Positions 14,229-14,739 of a DNA stretch of 14,739 bases are shown here, in pieces. A program made the position numbers and the translations under genes. The notes beneath the pieces were generated by a model. It was given only the letters and a program-made list of their open reading frames with translations, was not told the DNA's origin and ran no database searches. Origin of the DNA: Anaerolineae bacterium (GTDB taxonomy: Bacteria; Chloroflexota; Anaerolineae; Epilineales; JAHCIE01); NCBI GenBank assembly GCA_026129385.1, contig JAHCIE010000049.1, forward strand, positions 1 through 14,739, in the 5' to 3' direction. Positions within the stretch are counted from its first letter, which is position 1. Each line of letters begins with the position of its first letter.

Positions 14229-14739
14229 CTAATGAGCCGCAACCGGCATCGCCGCGAGGGTCTCATCCGCGATGCGTCGGAACTCATCTCGCGTCAGCAG
14301 TCGCTTGTGGTCGATGGCGAAGCGCTTGACCGCCCCGACCACGGCCAGAGCTTGGTCGTCGGTGGGCTGGATACCCAGGTCGTTGAGCCACCACTTGACC
14401 GAGTCGATACCGCTGCCCTTGCCCATCACCGCCTCAGCCGGCGGCTGACCGACGAGGGACGGGAGGAAGGGGAACAGCTCAGTCTGGTGGGCATCACCGC
14501 AGTTGCGGAGCCAGCTAGCGACGATGCCTGACTCGACTCGGTATAGGGTGGACCCGACAACCGGCTTGTTGCCGGGGACGGGAACGCCCGCCGCTGCCTG
14601 GACCCCCTGCGCCAGCGCAGTCAGCCGGTCGTAGCGCAGCCCCAGGTCGATGCCATACATGGTCAACAGGGCCATGACCGTCTCTTCCATGGGCGTGTTG
14701 CCCGCCCGCTCACCGATGCCCAGCACGGTACTGTGGAAC
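14229..14739 (-). CDS. Pyruvate carboxyltransferase family (isopropylmalate/homocitrate synthase-like), 5' end outside the window
   Basis: Seen: 169 codons of the C-terminal part, open from the window edge to TAG at 14229. The segment HSTVLGIGERAGN near the edge is the end of the HMGL/LeuA TIM barrel; the Asn of GERAGN is a metal ligand in this family, while the His-x-His ligands must lie beyond 14739. Residues after it (GIDLGLRYDRLTALAQ, then GSTLYRVESGIVASW) match the linker region that follows the barrel. The protein ends about 150 residues after the barrel, apparently without the long regulatory LeuA domain, which favours a shorter relative such as homocitrate- or citramalate-type enzymes. 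The GTG at 14726 lies inside the conserved motif and is not the start. It is followed in the operon by the hydroxyacid dehydrogenase. Confidence 0.85.
   Translation of the reverse strand, partial: FHSTVLGIGERAGNTPMEETVMALLTMYGIDLGLRYDRLTALAQGVQAAAGVPVPGNKPVVGSTLYRVESGIVASWLRNCGDAHQTELFPFLPSLVGQPPAEAVMGKGSGIDSVKWWLNDLGIQPTDDQALAVVGAVKRFAIDHKRLLTRDEFRRIADETLAAMPVAAH

Noticed and set aside
14229..14726. A complete 165-aa gene starting at GTG 14726
   Set aside because: The frame stays open to the window edge and that GTG lies inside the conserved STVLGIGERAGN motif, so the gene is a fragment of a larger enzyme.
13236..14739. A link between the metabolic operon and the replication block
   Set aside because: The operon is convergent, separated by a hairpin, and encodes ordinary metabolic enzymes; proximity alone does not support a joint role.

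Overview
The window is GC-rich bacterial DNA with tightly packed genes and strong AGGAGG-type ribosome binding sites. The mix of genes suggests a Chloroflexota (Anaerolineae-like) genome, possibly a metagenome contig: a secreted RHS-type protein, a Ycf46/Ycf35-like AAA cassette with DUF2997 and radical SAM partners, and intergenic hairpins built from short near-repeats. That placement is an inference from gene content, with moderate confidence at best.

Region 1 (1-2396, minus strand): the first 798 codons of a large exported RHS/SpvB-like protein. It has a signal peptide, a long Pro/Thr-rich linker, and then the RHS entry motif. Its C-terminus lies outside the window.

Region 2 (2397-3107): a 711-bp divergent intergenic region. 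It holds four head-to-tail 11-bp repeats that merge with a dyad, a possible extended -10 promoter, and several hairpins. This is the best candidate for a replication origin or operator controlling the block to its right.

Region 3 (3108-13159, plus strand): a run of co-oriented genes. In order they are an unknown 189-aa protein; a coiled-coil gene broken by several frameshifts; an SF1A (UvrD/Rep-like) helicase; a CHC2-Toprim primase; SSB; a short RadC-like JAMM protein; a large coiled-coil protein; a Ycf46-like AAA+ protein; a DUF1257 (Ycf35) protein; a DUF2997 protein; and an NrdG-like radical SAM protein. The first part reads as a DNA replication module of an integrated replicon or mobile element. 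The last four genes form a cassette of their own.

The most notable observation is in the AAA+ protein. The Walker A position that is normally Ser/Thr is Asp, and the Walker B position that is normally Asp is Ser, so the two side chains look exchanged. The radical SAM protein also starts with a segment resembling the DUF2997 protein encoded just upstream. Two long imperfect hairpins, both made of short near-repeats, flank the AAA gene.

Region 4 (13186-14739): a strong hairpin separates the plus-strand block from a convergent minus-strand operon. That operon encodes a pyruvate carboxyltransferase-family (isopropylmalate/homocitrate synthase-like) enzyme, cut by the window edge, followed by a D-2-hydroxyacid dehydrogenase. 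It looks like ordinary host metabolism. No tRNA, rRNA, CRISPR array, transposase or integrase was found.
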